Positions 1-11,841 of a stretch of 64,000 nt of DNA are shown piece by piece. The notes beneath the pieces are model-generated. The model had not been told where the DNA came from. It made no database searches and saw only the letters and a program-made list of their open reading frames with translations. The DNA is from Brassica napus (Eukaryota; Streptophyta; Magnoliopsida; Brassicales; Brassicaceae). The translations under genes were made by a program, and so were the position numbers. The stretch is taken from the NCBI RefSeq assembly GCF_020379485.1, contig NC_063442.1, forward strand, positions 10,627,509 to 10,691,508, written 5' to 3'. The stretch's first letter is position 1, and every line of letters starts with the position of its first letter.

Positions 1-73
1 ACAACCCGAGACTCTAGATGCCTTAGTCAAAACCTTCACCTTTAACCTTGTGATCTGATGACTATAATCCACA
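1..73 (-). repeat. 3' LTR, partial (window edge)
   Basis: These bases equal 4380-4452 at every position compared and end in the LTR terminus CCACA (plus strand). The rest of the LTR lies to the left of the window. Confidence 0.93.
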
Positions 74-188
74 AATCTCCACCTTAGGCAAAGATCACTT
101 CTTCACTTGTCTTCTGATCCGAAAGACTCCACCGGTGCTCATCAACCTGACCACCCTCATCCCTTTACCGGAATGAATTTGAACTTCT

Positions 189-2579
189 TCAGTTCTTGGA
201 GATTCGAAGCATCTTCAATGCTTCCTTTACCTTATACACTGGTAATACCTTGGTAAAGATGTCAGCAGGATTAAACTCTGTAGCTATCTTGGTAACCTTG
301 ATCACGCCTTTGCTGATGTAGTCCCTTCCAAAATGATACTTGTTGGCTACATGCTTAGAGCGCTCGTGAAAAACTGCATTCTTCGATAATGCTATTGCAC
401 TCTGAGAATCACAGAAGATCTCTACTGATTCTTGACCGAACCCAAGCTCCTCTGCAAAACCTTTAAGCCACAAGGCTTCTCGTATAGCCTCAGACAATGA
501 GATATACTCTGCTTCAGTTGTACTCAACGCAACTACCTTCTGCAAAGATGATCGCCAGCTTATGGCATTTCCGCCTGCAGTGAAGATCATACCCGTAATT
601 GACCTTCGATGATCAAGGTCTGCTGCAAAATCCGAATCACAGTACCCTTGAATCACAAAGTCTCCTTGATTCTTGTAGCTAAGCCTCATTTCCACTGATC
701 CTTGTATATACCTCAAAATCCACTTGACAGCTTGCCAATGCTCCTTCATAGGTTTGCTCATAAACCTACTGACCAGCCCTATGGGATAGGCCAAGTCAGG
801 ACGCGTTCCCACCATAGAGTACATCACACTTCCTACTGCACTCTGATAAGGAACGTCTCTCATGGCTTCAAGTTCTTCTTGATATTCAAGATCTGTAGGC
901 GTCTTGAGCTTAAAATGAGATCCCATCGGAGTAGTAACAGGTTTGGACTGATCCATTCCGAAATTGCTTAGAACTCTCCTCAGATAACTCTCCTGAGACA
1001 CCCTAAGACTTCCATTCACTCTGTCTCTTTCTATCTCCATTCCTAGAATCTTTTTAGCATCTCCAAGATCCTTCATCTCAAATTCTTTCTTGAGCAATGT
1101 TTTCAACTCCTCCACCTGAGCTTTATCTTTCGATGCAATCAATATATCGTCTACATATAGCAGAAGATATACATATCCAGTCTTCTTCACTTCTTTGAAG
1201 TAAACACAAAAGTCATACTGACTCCTCTCATAGCCGCTCTTAATCATGAAGTCATCAAACCTCTTATTCCATTGACGCGGCGACTGCTTCAAACCATACA
1301 ACGATCTCTTAAGAAGACAAACTTTATTTGGATGATCCTTGTCAACGAACCCTTCAGGCTGTTCCATGAATATACGTTCATCAAGATACCCGTGAAGAAA
1401 GGCTGTCTTCACATCGAGTTGTTGAAGTTCCATATTAAAATGTACCACCGCAGACAGCACATATCGTATTGATACATGTTTAACCACAGGAGCGAATATC
1501 TCCTGATAGTCAATTCCCTCCTTTTGGGCGTAACCTTTTGCTACAAGTCTCCCTTTGTGTCTTGGAGCTTCAACACCAACAATCCCAGGCTTCCTCTTGA
1601 AAATCCATCTGCAACCAATAGCTTTCTGGTCTTTAGGTCTGTCTACTAGAATCCATGTACCGTTCTTCTTCAGTGAAGTCATTTCTTCTTCTGCTGCCTC
1701 AGTCCACTTATCGCTATCTGCATCATTCATAGCCTCTTCATAACTTGCTGGCTCTGTTCCTCCATCTTCCGACATCAGGCAGATCATGTATAGGAAACCC
1801 TCTTCATACTCAGACAATTCACACTCGTAGTCTTCTAATCTCACAGGTGGTCTCGAAGTTCTTTTAGGCCGGTCTCTGGCCAGCTGATAATCATCAGAAG
1901 CATCCTTATCTTGACTGGAATCTCCATTCTCGGGACCCTCTTCATTTACTGCTCCACCTTGATTATCATCTTCTGATGATTCAATCTGTTTAGTGAGATT
2001 GAGTTTTACCACCCCCGTAGCATTTTCTATGCCTCTTGAATCATCACTATGTTTGAGATCCTTGAAAACTTGATCTTCACGAAACACCACGTTTCTACTA
2101 ATGATGCACTTCTGATCATCGATCAGCCAGACTCTATACCCTTTAACTCCTTCTGGGTATCCAAGAAATACTCCCTTCTTAGCTCTGGGATTCAACTTTC
2201 CCTCGTCAGCATGAATGTACGCCAAACACCCAAACCTTCTCAAACCTTCTAGGCTAGGCATTGTTGATGTCCAAAGCTCTTCAGGCACTTGAAAATTAAT
2301 CACTGAAGATGGTGATCTGTTGATAAGATAGACGGCTGTTGATGCTGCTTCTGCCCAAAAACGTTGGCTCAAACCGCTCTCACTAAGCATCGTCCTAACC
2401 TTGTTCATGATAGACCTGTTGAGCCTCTCAGCAACCCCATTTTGCTGAGGTGTATATGTGCATGTTCTATGTCTGACTATCCCTTCATCTCTGCAGAAGC
2501 CATCAAATAGAGCATTGCAAAATTCTAATCCATTGTCTGTCCTCAGCTTCTTAACCTTTCTCTCTGTCTGTGTCAGATC
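189..2579 (-). pseudogene. Copia pol: truncated integrase, reverse transcriptase, RNase H
   Basis: The frame is open from about 2579 down to the stop at 189, although the first ATG lies only at 2408. It starts inside the integrase core, keeping the second catalytic Asp (RTDNGLEF) and the Glu region (NGVAERLNR), but the zinc-binding HHCC part and first catalytic Asp are absent. Reverse transcriptase follows, with the YVDD active site near residue 420 of the ATG-started ORF, then RNase H with DSDFAADLD and STTEAEY. The gag and pol frames now overlap at 2573-2579 in different phases. That fits an internal deletion of roughly 120-150 codons that also shifted frame. RT and RNase H look complete, but no intact integrase can be made. 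Confidence 0.88.
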
Positions 2580-3949
2580 TTAGTGTGTTCTTCACTGATA
2601 CATGACACTCCTGGTCCTGAAGTTTCGACTTTCACTGGATTACCATTTGTAATGGCTTTCCCTTGAAGAAAATAGAGTGATTCATGTCTAGTTCCTTTCA
2701 GCATAACAATGCAGCCTCTTATCACCTTTAGGATCCCTTTAGCACTTTTGAATTCACACCCTTTTGCCTCCAACGTGCCAAGAGATATCAGGTTTCTAGA
2801 TATGTCCGGGATATATCTGACCTCATGTAGCACCACTGTAGTGCCGTCTTGATTCTGAAATCTTACTGAACCAAAACCCCTGACTTCTGAAAAAGAATTG
2901 TTAGCCATTCTAACTTTTCCAACTGCAGCTTCCGTGTAGTTAATGAAGACATCCTTCCTTGGTGTCATGTGAAATGAGCAGCCAGTGTCCATGATCCACT
3001 CATCATATCTGACATCATCTTGGCTCAAGTTAATCTCAGACACTAGCAAACCAACCAAGTCATGCGCATCATCTTTCACTGTTGAGGTTTCACCTTGATC
3101 TTGAGACTGATTGTAGCCTTTACCTTTGTTGCGGTCAAGCCACTTATAGCATTGCTTCTTGACATGACCCTCTTTTCCGCAGATCCAGCAGGTTCGCTTA
3201 CTATCCTTTGATTGAGATCTCGACCTGGACCTGTTCTTAGATTTGCCAAAATTCACAGTCCTACCAGTTCTAGATTCATTTCTTCCTCTAGCAAAATGAC
3301 CTTCTCCATTAGTCCTAACAGTTGATGAATCTTCGTACTCGGTTTCTTTTGATCTTGCTGCGCTTGCTACTTCATCTAATCTGATAGCTTCCCTACTATA
3401 TTTCAATGTCTCTTTCAGAGAATCATACCTAGATGGTAAAGCATTCAAGAGCAATATAGCTTGTACCTCCTCGGGGATTTCGATGCTGAGATTACTGAGA
3501 TCCGCAATCAGTTTCAAGAAGTCGTCTACGTTCTGGTCGATGGTTCTTGAATCCTGCATCCTGAAGGAGTATACCTTGAGCTGCGCATGAACCCGATTCG
3601 GAAGCGTCTTCGCCATGTACAGCTTATCCAGAAGCGTCCAAACTTGAGCTGCGGTTTCGCACTTGTCAAGCTTCCTCAGGACGTGATCTCCAACACTCAT
3701 GAAGATGAGATTCATCGCCTTCTCATCACGCTCCGATCTTGAGAGCTCTTCTTTCTCAATCTTCTTCTTCGAATCTGGATCTTGATCATCGTCATCGTCT
3801 GTTGACTTCTTGATCTTCGTAGATTCGGTGAGAACGTCTTTCAATCCTTGGACACTGAGATTCGCTAGCATACGCTTCTTCCAGATCCCGAAATCTCCCG
3901 TCCCATCGAACATCGTTATCGTCAGCTCGATCTTCTGAGTCGCCATCAC
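2573..3949 (-). CDS. Copia gag polyprotein with protease active site
   Basis: A 458-residue open frame. The first 200 residues match the copia capsid (UBN2-type gag) in length and layout. A CCHC zinc knuckle (CWICGKEGHVKKQC) near residue 255 binds RNA, with a basic Arg/Ser-rich stretch just before it. The aspartic protease motif DTGCSFHM follows near residue 320, then a hydrophobic protease-like region ending near residue 450. The frame stops at 2573-2575, just as the integrase zinc-binding region should begin. The product would form virus-like particles and cleave itself. The part seen is uninterrupted. The early stop is caused by the deletion that removed the front of integrase. Confidence 0.92.
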   Translation of the reverse strand: MMATQKIELTITMFDGTGDFGIWKKRMLANLSVQGLKDVLTESTKIKKSTDDDDDQDPDSKKKIEKEELSRSERDEKAMNLIFMSVGDHVLRKLDKCETAAQVWTLLDKLYMAKTLPNRVHAQLKVYSFRMQDSRTIDQNVDDFLKLIADLSNLSIEIPEEVQAILLLNALPSRYDSLKETLKYSREAIRLDEVASAARSKETEYEDSSTVRTNGEGHFARGRNESRTGRTVNFGKSKNRSRSRSQSKDSKRTCWICGKEGHVKKQCYKWLDRNKGKGYNQSQDQGETSTVKDDAHDLVGLLVSEINLSQDDVRYDEWIMDTGCSFHMTPRKDVFINYTEAAVGKVRMANNSFSEVRGFGSVRFQNQDGTTVVLHEVRYIPDISRNLISLGTLEAKGCEFKSAKGILKVIRGCIVMLKGTRHESLYFLQGKAITNGNPVKVETSGPGVSCISEEHTKI

Positions 3950-3976
3950 CGATCGAATCGATTAGCCAGAGAACCT

Positions 3977-3989
3977 GGCTCTGATACCA
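3977..3989 (-). other. Primer binding site, initiator tRNA-Met type
   Basis: On the minus strand it reads TGGTATCAGAGCC, the usual plant copia primer site. It lies three bases inside the 5' LTR. Confidence 0.92.
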
Positions 3990-3992
3990 ATC

Positions 3993-4452
3993 TGTTAAAC
4001 TTCGCTCTCGATTCGATCTCTCTTGCTCTCTACTCTCGTGTGTTAAACGTAAACGTAAACGTAAGTAAAGACACAACGATCTGTTTACCCTGTGTTCACC
4101 TCACCACTCCAAACTCGGAATGGCAGCTATACTCACAGGGGCCGAGAATCAACCGGCAATCACTAAAGAGCTCTGATCTGAGCTTTCTTGTGTACAACAA
4201 ATGGAGTCCTCTCTGTATCTCTCTATCTTGTTACACGCAACAGAATAAAGGAAAGAGATGAACCTAATACCGTTAAGTAAACACTCCCTCAGCTCAATCA
4301 CACGCGCAGACTTCCACACGTACCAATGAGAGCTTAACACCTGTACACAACTTCAGTAATATCCATCTAACCCTCTCGTACAACCCGAGACTCTAGATGC
4401 CTTAGTCAAAACCTTCACCTTTAACCTTGTGATCTGATGACTATAATCCACA
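3993..4452 (-). repeat. 5' LTR of the copia element, about 460 bp
   Basis: Bounded by TG at 3993 and CA at 4452, next to the primer site. It contains three tandem AAACGT units at 4045-4062. Transcription starts inside this LTR and runs leftward. Confidence 0.88.
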
Positions 4453-5169
4453 TTTTTTTTTGAGCAAAGCAAGTAGTATCTAGTCATGCATTTTTCTTTT
4501 TGCAGTTACAAACATTTTAGCATTAGTTTTATTTTTTAACGTATAAACGACCAATATAAACTTGAAAATGGCGTGAACTCATGGGATGGGTAAATTTGTC
4601 TATTTAAAGAAAAAAACAGTAGCACTAAATGGTGTGACAAAACTCCTGATTCTTCGAGATTCTACCAATTACAAAATTGGTGATATAAAACAAGCGTTCT
4701 TGTTTCTTGTACTTAATTACTTATACGGCTCGTGTAACAATGAACAGTGGCATTTTCTAATTTAGTGAGAACTGAACAATTGAAGGCTGAAATGCATCTT
4801 GATTCGTGAACACACAAATAAGGATGCCCCTTGGAATATCTCCCTTTACTTATATTCACACGTTCAGTAAAGTTTACTTTCTTTTAAAAAGGAGAAAAAG
4901 AGAAAGAGTTTACTTTCTTTTTGTATTATTCTTTGTAGCATTATTCTAACATAGTTAAATGTAAATGTTGTTTCTCTAGATAACGAATCAGCCACGATAG
5001 TTTGAATCAGGGCTGATTAGGGATGACATCATTTGTCTTTTCTGACGAGTACTCTAGAACCGGAATTCATGGCTCTACATTTAGTTTCACCAATTTGTCC
5101 CCTATAAACCTGTCTCCGTCATCTCCTCCTTCGTTGCATTTCATTGTCGAGCCAAAAACTATTCCGATA
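4453..5169. other. Intergenic, no gene recognised
   Basis: AT-rich spacer between the copia LTR and a hAT element. A short more balanced patch at 5040-5160 shares wording (GAGTACT..A.AACCGGA..TCATG) with 5860-5885 on the far side of the hAT insertion. I recognise no protein in it. Confidence 0.6.
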
Positions 5170-5177
5170 AGTCTACT

Positions 5178-5703
5178 CAGAGTTGTGCTTAGAAGCTTTT
5201 GAAAAAAACATTTACCTAGGGCCTTCAAATTTTGTAAAAAATTTAGGGCCTCAAATTAGAAAGAAATTTATTTTTACATGGTAGTTAACATATTCTCTTA
5301 CTTAGAATTTTATTTTTATTTAAATTTAAATTAGACTTCTGTTTAAAGTAACTAAGTTCGTGATCATTTTTGCTATATTTTAAATAAAACTATAAAGATT
5401 CTACTTCTAAAAGACTGTAAATATTTGATCACATTGATCTTTTATTTTATATGCTATGAGTTAGATTTATTTTATATATTTATGAGAATTTGATAAAGAA
5501 AATAAAATATTTTCAATATATAGTTCATCTAAATGCTAAGATTTACATTTTTGACACCTACCAACATTTCAATCAAAATTTATATCTTTGTATTAATATT
5601 ACAAATTCATACTTTTTGTTCATGATTTAAAATTTTTATTTTATAAAATTTTGGTGAAGAAAATTTAGAAAACGTTTATGTAATAATTCAAAACTTTTGA
5701 GTG

Positions 5704-5743
<40 letters not shown>

Positions 5744-5811
5744 AAAAATATATCATGTAAAATATATTTTTGAACTTACCTCGGGCCTCCGAAAACCTTT
5801 GCACGGCACTG
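5178..5811. mobile_element. Non-autonomous hAT transposon, 634 bp
   Basis: Flanked by a perfect 8-bp duplication, agtctact, at 5170-5177 and 5812-5819. Ends are imperfect inverted repeats: CAGAGTTGTGC on the left and CAGTGCCGTGC as the complement of the right. An 8-bp duplication with CA-G-starting ends is diagnostic of hAT elements. The body is AT-rich with GGGCCT motifs near both ends and no transposase, so it depends on a transposase elsewhere. Confidence 0.88.
5705..5739. repeat. (TA)n microsatellite
   Basis: About 17 TA units inside the hAT element. Length is likely polymorphic. Confidence 0.95.
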
Positions 5812-5819
5812 AGTCTACT

Positions 5820-6857
5820 AATCGATTGGAATTAGCATCTTTTGTTCTCTTCAATGAGTACTTTAAAACCGGAGCTCATGACCCACTTCTCCTTCATCAG
5901 GAAGTTTTATTGGAGGATCAACCATTATATGTCCCTCTCCTACCATGTGAGCTTCACCAAAGACGGCTGCCAACCGCTCTCACACCCTCTTTGGGTATTC
6001 CAACGTCAGTATTCAACCCGACTTCATTATATTCTTTGGAACATCGGTTTTAGGATTTCAAGTGAAATTTCTCTTCTGGTCTCTTCTTTCTTTACAACAT
6101 TTATCTTTCGTTATGCTTTAATCATTTTCATGTATCTCCTAATCGTCGAACATACTTCGAATTGTATTCATTTAATCTCTTTCGGCCTTTAATTTTAATA
6201 AGAAAAGAAGACAAGATGGTAAGAGGACAATATGGCCGTTTTTTTGTTCTATTTTAGCAATTTCCCATTTTAATATAAGCTTTTGGTGTTAAAAAAAGTG
6301 TATCAGGGACACTAGTTCTCCTAAGGTGCTTCTATATGTGCACATTATATTTAAAAGCATGGCCTCTAGTTTGTAGTGCACTAAATCCGATTGTCTCTCC
6401 TCCGAGTACCCATACACTGTTTTTTGTTATTAAGTATTCTTCTGTTTTGCAAAAAATGTCGTTCCGAAGTTTTATCTTTGTTATTTTCTCCGTTTCGCAA
6501 AGAATGTCAGTTTTAAAGTTTTAGTTTATAATTTTAATGCAATTTTTTTTTAAAATAAATCAGTTTTATTCCTATTGTGCTAATATATTATTAAAAAAAA
6601 CTTTTATTTAATGTGTAAATAAATCATAAAATAGAGATTTTAAAATTATTTTTTAATATGTGAAAAAAATTCAAATAACATTTTTTAATGAAACTGACGG
6701 AGTATTGTATTTTCTTCATAATTTAGTCCTTTATAACTCTTCAATCCATAACATTTTTCTGCTCTTGTGAGCTGCATCTGTCAAACAAGGTAATCACCCT
6801 TGACAGCATAATATTTTTTAAACAGTATTATCTTTACCTTGCGAGTTTTCTTGACAT
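5820..6857. other. Intergenic, unrecognised balanced-composition patch
   Basis: Bases 5840-6060 are less AT-rich than their surroundings and stay open in two plus frames, but neither gives a protein I recognise and there is no clear start context. The patch may be host sequence split by the hAT insertion to its left. The rest is AT-rich spacer. Confidence 0.4.
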
Positions 6858-7237
6858 AAACTTGAGGTAGAAACGGTTGGTTTGACAGTCTCGTCAGAGG
6901 AAGCTGAAAACTATTTTCTTGTTGGAGGAATGTTGAGGCAGATTTAAAACGATTCCAGTTTTATCATATATATATTTTACGCTCATAATGCTTTATTATA
7001 GTTTGAATATATAATAATAATGCATTATTAATTCATCACATATATATTCAAACTATAAACGTGAGGTAAAAACGATTGGTTAGTCGGTCTCGTCAGAGAA
7101 AACGATTCTTGTTAGAGGAATGTTGAGGCAGATTTAAAACGATTCCAGTTTTATCATATATATATGTATATATATTTTACTTTATTTTTACGCTCATTGC
7201 ATTATTATAGTTTGAATATATATGTGATGAATTAATA
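6858..7237. repeat. Tandem duplication of about 199 bp with inverted arms
   Basis: Two direct copies start near 6858 and 7057. Shared blocks include GAGGTA.AAACG.TTGGTT, GTCTCGTCAGAG and a near-identical stretch around GAGGCAGATTTAAAACGATT. A TAGTTTGAATATAT block is also inverted as ATATATTCAAACTA at 7038-7055, so the junction can fold into a cruciform. Confidence 0.75.
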
Positions 7238-8093
7238 CAATAAGTGCAGTTGTCATATATTTTTCTTTAATAAAAAAGAATCATATCAGTACGTTTGACT
7301 TTTGAAGCATATGACAATAATATCTTTTATGTTGGAGCACATCATTAATATTTTTAAATAATTAAATGATTCAATTATATATATATATTTAAAAATTAAT
7401 AATTTAATTAGAGAACTAAGTATTTTGTCCGCATAACTTTACAAATAAATTAAAATTACTTATGATCCAACGTATCCAATACAAACCTAAAAAACTACTT
7501 ATATATTATCCAATATATAATCTTATAGTATAATATATTAAACAAATTTATCAACAAGTAATAACATAGATAAATTATATAATGATTCATTAATGATAAT
7601 GGTGCTTTTAACCTTTATACCATGTAACATTAAATACATTTTTTTGTCACTGTAGCAGATTCCAAACCCTCCATTAAAGTCTTTGTTTTGCCCACCGAAA
7701 ACCATAAACGAAAAACCTTTCACATTGTTCGTGATATAAAGTGTGAAATTTTATTTGTATATACAATTTGTTTTCTCTGTTATTGTTGCTATATTTAACC
7801 ACCATTAAGAATCAAACTTAAATTTATCATCTTTGTCAAAAACCCAAATATATATACATGATAACATAATACCTTTATAATTTTATTTTTCGATTTTGTA
7901 GTAGTCCGCCTATCATTCCTCCTCTCTCCCTGTTTTAGTAAATAGAAACAATTAAAAACAAAACAACAAAACAAACGATTTGGAGATGAAAGAGGTACTT
8001 CTGATATGTAATGATTGTATTAATGCTCCCTGTTACACAATAAAATCACATAAGATATTAGAAGCAATATAACATTGACTCATATATATAGGT
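7238..8093. other. AT-rich spacer, nothing recognised
   Basis: No coding region, element end or duplication recognised here. Confidence 0.5.
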
Positions 8094-8376
8094 ATAAACT
8101 AAGCTAAGAACTCAACAAATGAGCGGCCATACAAGACAAAGATAAATAGGGATTAGTATGAATAGTTCAGAAATTTCATCTTTTTGAATCGAAGATAATA
8201 TTCAGTTAAATTGATGGCAACTTTTATAAACTAAACTAAAATCTAAATATATGAGCGGCCAGACATACACAACAAAGATAAATGGAGTTCAGTATAGGCC
8301 TGGTTTAGTATATATAGTTTCGAAAATTCATCTTTTTGAATCAAAGATAATATTCAGTTAAAATTGATGGTAACTT
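8094..8376. repeat. Tandem duplication of about 132 bp
   Basis: Two diverged direct copies beginning ATAAACTAA near 8094 and 8226. Both contain ATGAGCGGCCA, CAAAGATAAAT and the block CATCTTTTTGAATC.AAGATAATATTCAG. Confidence 0.75.
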
Positions 8377-10180
8377 GTCAGCTTAAAACAGTACTTACAT
8401 AGATTATTAAGAGTTTAATTATAAAAATATCTAGTCCCTATCACAATTTATAAACTAATTTAGATAAATGTACTTTTAATTAAAATTGTTACATGTAAAT
8501 TTAATAATTTATTAAAGTTAACATTGAGATTAACCTATCTAATTTTTAACGTGAGAATTCGAATGCACAAAATCACTTCTAAAAGTTTCACATTCATGAC
8601 CTCAGCAATAACATTTTAAAGATAAAATATTAGAATGATGAAATAGTGAAAAAGAGAATATAAATAGGACACATCAATGAAAAATCACAGTATGATATAA
8701 TTAAATATTAACCAACATAGATCAAAAAATTAAATATTAATAAATAAGATAATATATAGACCCCATTGTCTTAATGTCACACCCATTTTTAATAAAGTTA
8801 TAAATAATAATATGTATTATACAAACTAATGACTTAGGTAAAATAATTAAAGTATGGCAAATAAGCAAAAATATTAATTAAAATCATGTAAACATGAAAA
8901 ATACGCAAAATATCTCAAATCATGGATAACATGACAAATAAGTAAAATAAAAAACATATAAATATATAAAAAAATTTAAAAATATATATAACATTTTTTT
9001 CATAAATACTTGACCAGTTTTTATATTTTCTTATTTGAAGAACATTTTTTATAAATTTAATCAATTCCACTATATAGCATAAAATAGCTTTTATCACAAA
9101 ATAGTTTATCGTAAATAGCACACAAAAGAGAGAATACCAAAAATAATATTTGTTAAAACTACAAACACCAAAATACTCTTAATAAAATATATTTAATATC
9201 AATAAATATTTTTAAATATTTCTTTAAAAATAAAATAAATATCAATACCCAAAATTTTATATCCTAAGCTCTAAACCTGATATTAAACTCTAGACCCTAA
9301 ACTTTCACTCCCAAACATTAAACTCTAATTCATTCCTATTTAAACATATGCACAAATTTATCTTTATATCCTTTAATGAATGCTAATTTTGTCATTTTAT
9401 GCATTATTTTGAAACAAAAACATTTTATTATCGTTATCATATGTATTTATCTATAATTTTATATTTATCTTGTATTTATTATTTTATTTTCGTATCTAAA
9501 TGATTAATTGAGAACATGTTTCAGAAATTATCTGTGGAAAAGATCTTATATATAATTTTGGCGAAAATACGCTAACTGGTAACCATTAAAAAATAACATG
9601 AATTAAAAATAAAATAATAGAAGGAACAATGATAGAGCTGAAGAGAAATATTTGGTTATTTAATGTTTCTACAAAATTTGATAAAAAAATAAAATTTACT
9701 GAAAGGAATGACAAGAACCATCTATATTATTTTAAATTGGTGTAAATTTTGAAGAATATAAGGAACTTCCTCTACAAAACGTATTATTATCGATGAACAT
9801 ATTTGGTGGAAGGTCATCTGGAATGCCTGTTCCGACGGATTTCGGATTTCCTATAAACATTTTCGATGGTCTACCTCATCAAAGAAAATAATACGTCGAG
9901 AACTTGTTGTGATATGAATTCCCAAAGACTGTTTTCAGACGAAAGGAGTTGTCGAAAGTGAAGATCCATCAAGAGTTATTCGCGATGATTTTTTAACAAA
10001 ATTATATATATATAGTTAAATCATATATTTTAAAAAAAAATATTTTACTAACTAAAATTTTTAATTTGAAAATAATAAAGTAAAATAAATTAATTTTATA
10101 CAAAACCAAGTATTTAAAAGTAAGTAAGAATGAAAACATAAAACTAAAAGACGCCAAACTTGCGGCGCATCGCTTCCATG

Positions 10181-10216
<36 letters not shown>

Positions 10217-10435
10217 GATTTGCCAGGCAGGGTCAGTGTTCTGAACCATGATTGATGCATTTTTCGCTTGAACCTCTTTGTTTGACATCTCCAACAGTTT
10301 CCTACGGATTCTTGACAAGTTTCAACAGAATGTATTTTGTCTATTTGTCGTAGGGAATTAGTCAAAAATTCTGTCAGAAGTTATCGTGTTTTCTTATAGT
10401 GTTCACTATTTCCATTCATTCATTTGCTCATCATT
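8377..10435. other. AT-rich spacer with a T32 run
   Basis: No protein recognised. Bases 9790-10000 are less AT-rich but closed in all useful frames. A run of 32 T at 10183-10214 could be the poly-A tail of a minus-strand retroposon; I could not find its target duplication. Confidence 0.5.
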
Positions 10436-10624
10436 TTTTTTTTGAATTATACAGAGGTATCCTGACTCCACAGAAGTAATCCAGACTAGTCACGTGTTGC
10501 CACGTGTCGGTCCTCTGTCCCTGGCGATGCTGAAATATTAATTTCCCAGTGGCCGGGATTCGAACCCAGGTGGCAGTACTCACAGCTGTAAGTCCTTTAT
10601 AACTAGAGATAGAAACCCCTGTTA
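10436..10624 (-). mobile_element. SINE, tRNA-derived, 189 bp
   Basis: Flanked by a perfect 15-bp duplication, catttgctcatcatt, at 10421-10435 and 10625-10639. Read on the minus strand, the body carries a pol III B box (GGTTCGAATC, 10557-10566) and ends in an A-run beside the left duplication. The A box region is eroded compared with the related SINE at 14841-15012. Confidence 0.92.
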
Positions 10625-10639
10625 CATTTGCTCATCATT

Positions 10640-11825
10640 AAGAGCCTTAATGTCTGTATTCAAGCGTTGGCTCAAGGTATTTATGTATTTAGCATGTGAT
10701 CTTTTGAAATTTGGACTTTTATCATCATTTATACAATTTACATACGGAAAGCATTTGAGCATGGATTTATATTAATTATTGTTACTGTGTATCTAGTCGT
10801 TGCTGTAAAAAAAGACGAGAGTACCTAAGGTAACAAGCTTAAAGTTACGTAATTTAAGTTTACAAGCATGAAAAGTAAAATAACTAACCAATAACTTAGT
10901 GTCGCCAGAAAATGACGAGTTATATTAGATATGAATATATAAAAACAAAGAAACAAGATAATACAATTTTAAGAACACACAGATTGGAGGAGCTGTGGAG
11001 ACAAAAGCAAAGGTCGTGAACTGGTGCATGTGAGCACTAAAAGAGATGTTACCATCACTGCCCATTGACAAATATAGACCCAATCACATGTCTCATCCGT
11101 TTTTACATGCACACAGCACAAACACACACATACATTCACTATATGTATGTATATGTTTTCTCTTGGAAGAAACTAACACGACAAAATGTCACCCAAGAAA
11201 CTGTCGAGGTTTGCTCATCATTTAAAAAACCGATTTAGTAATTACAAACTAATTGACTAATTGAGATCCTCCATGAATTATTTATTCAAGTTAACATATT
11301 GATGTAACCTATAATGGACAACGAAACTACCTAAAACTTCTCGACTAATTAAACATATAATTCGATATAATTCGGATCAGATTTTTGATCTTTTGTACGA
11401 GTTGCTTTGTAGTTTTTAGCGCTACCCCTAAGCCATTATTAATAATAGCGGGCAACCATAAGGTATAAGTCATGCCCTCTAAAAGAGTTAAGTCCACGAT
11501 AAAATTGATCGTCTTTTCTTCTTCTATCTTTTCCATTAAATTATCTCATTTTTTTCTTCTAAATTCGGATCACTGATCGTTGTCGCTGCGATTTGTCGCT
11601 GCGATTTTACACCGAACATTGCCACTGGAAACAATTATGAGTTGGTCTATAGAGTAAACGATTTGCTCTTCAAAGGAGAGTTAAATTATACGGTGTAGGT
11701 TTCACCACAAAAGATATTGACTTCTCAGCAATTTATGAAAAGCCACAAAGTAACCGGCCGGCCGTTTGAGGACAGTAATGATAGATATAACTGAAAATTT
11801 TGAAACACCATAGTATATAGAACAT
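10640..11825. other. Intergenic spacer, nothing recognised
   Basis: AT-rich. A small tandem duplication (GTCGCTGCGATTT twice) lies near 11580-11606. No gene recognised. Confidence 0.5.
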
Positions 11826-11841
11826 AAGACACCTATCTGGT

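Larger units (their letters stand above)
1..4452 (-). mobile_element. Ty1/copia LTR retrotransposon, left LTR cut by window edge
   Basis: A minus-strand copia element. The last 73 bases of its LTR recur at 1-73 and 4380-4452 and look identical. Between them lie, in transcription order, the tRNA-Met primer site, a gag-protease ORF and an integrase/reverse transcriptase/RNase H ORF, which is the copia order. A purine tract (minus strand, 74-85) precedes the 3' LTR. Matching LTR ends and two long open frames suggest recent insertion. The first half of integrase is missing, so this copy should not insert by its own enzymes. The 5-bp target duplication cannot be checked because the left end is outside the window. 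Confidence 0.95.

Noticed and set aside
4045..4062. AAACGT triple repeat as a separate microsatellite locus
   Set aside because: It lies within the copia LTR and is part of that element.
5842..6192. A 116-codon plus-strand gene next to the hAT element
   Set aside because: No recognisable domain, another equally long frame overlaps it, and composition drifts to AT-rich halfway.
10061..10365. Two overlapping ORFs with long poly-Lys
   Set aside because: The Lys tract is the translated T32 run; no support for coding outside it.
10557..10566. B-box sequence suggesting a tRNA gene
   Set aside because: No cloverleaf or acceptor stem; it lies in a poly-A-tailed unit with a 15-bp target duplication, so it is a SINE. 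The same holds for 14948-14957.
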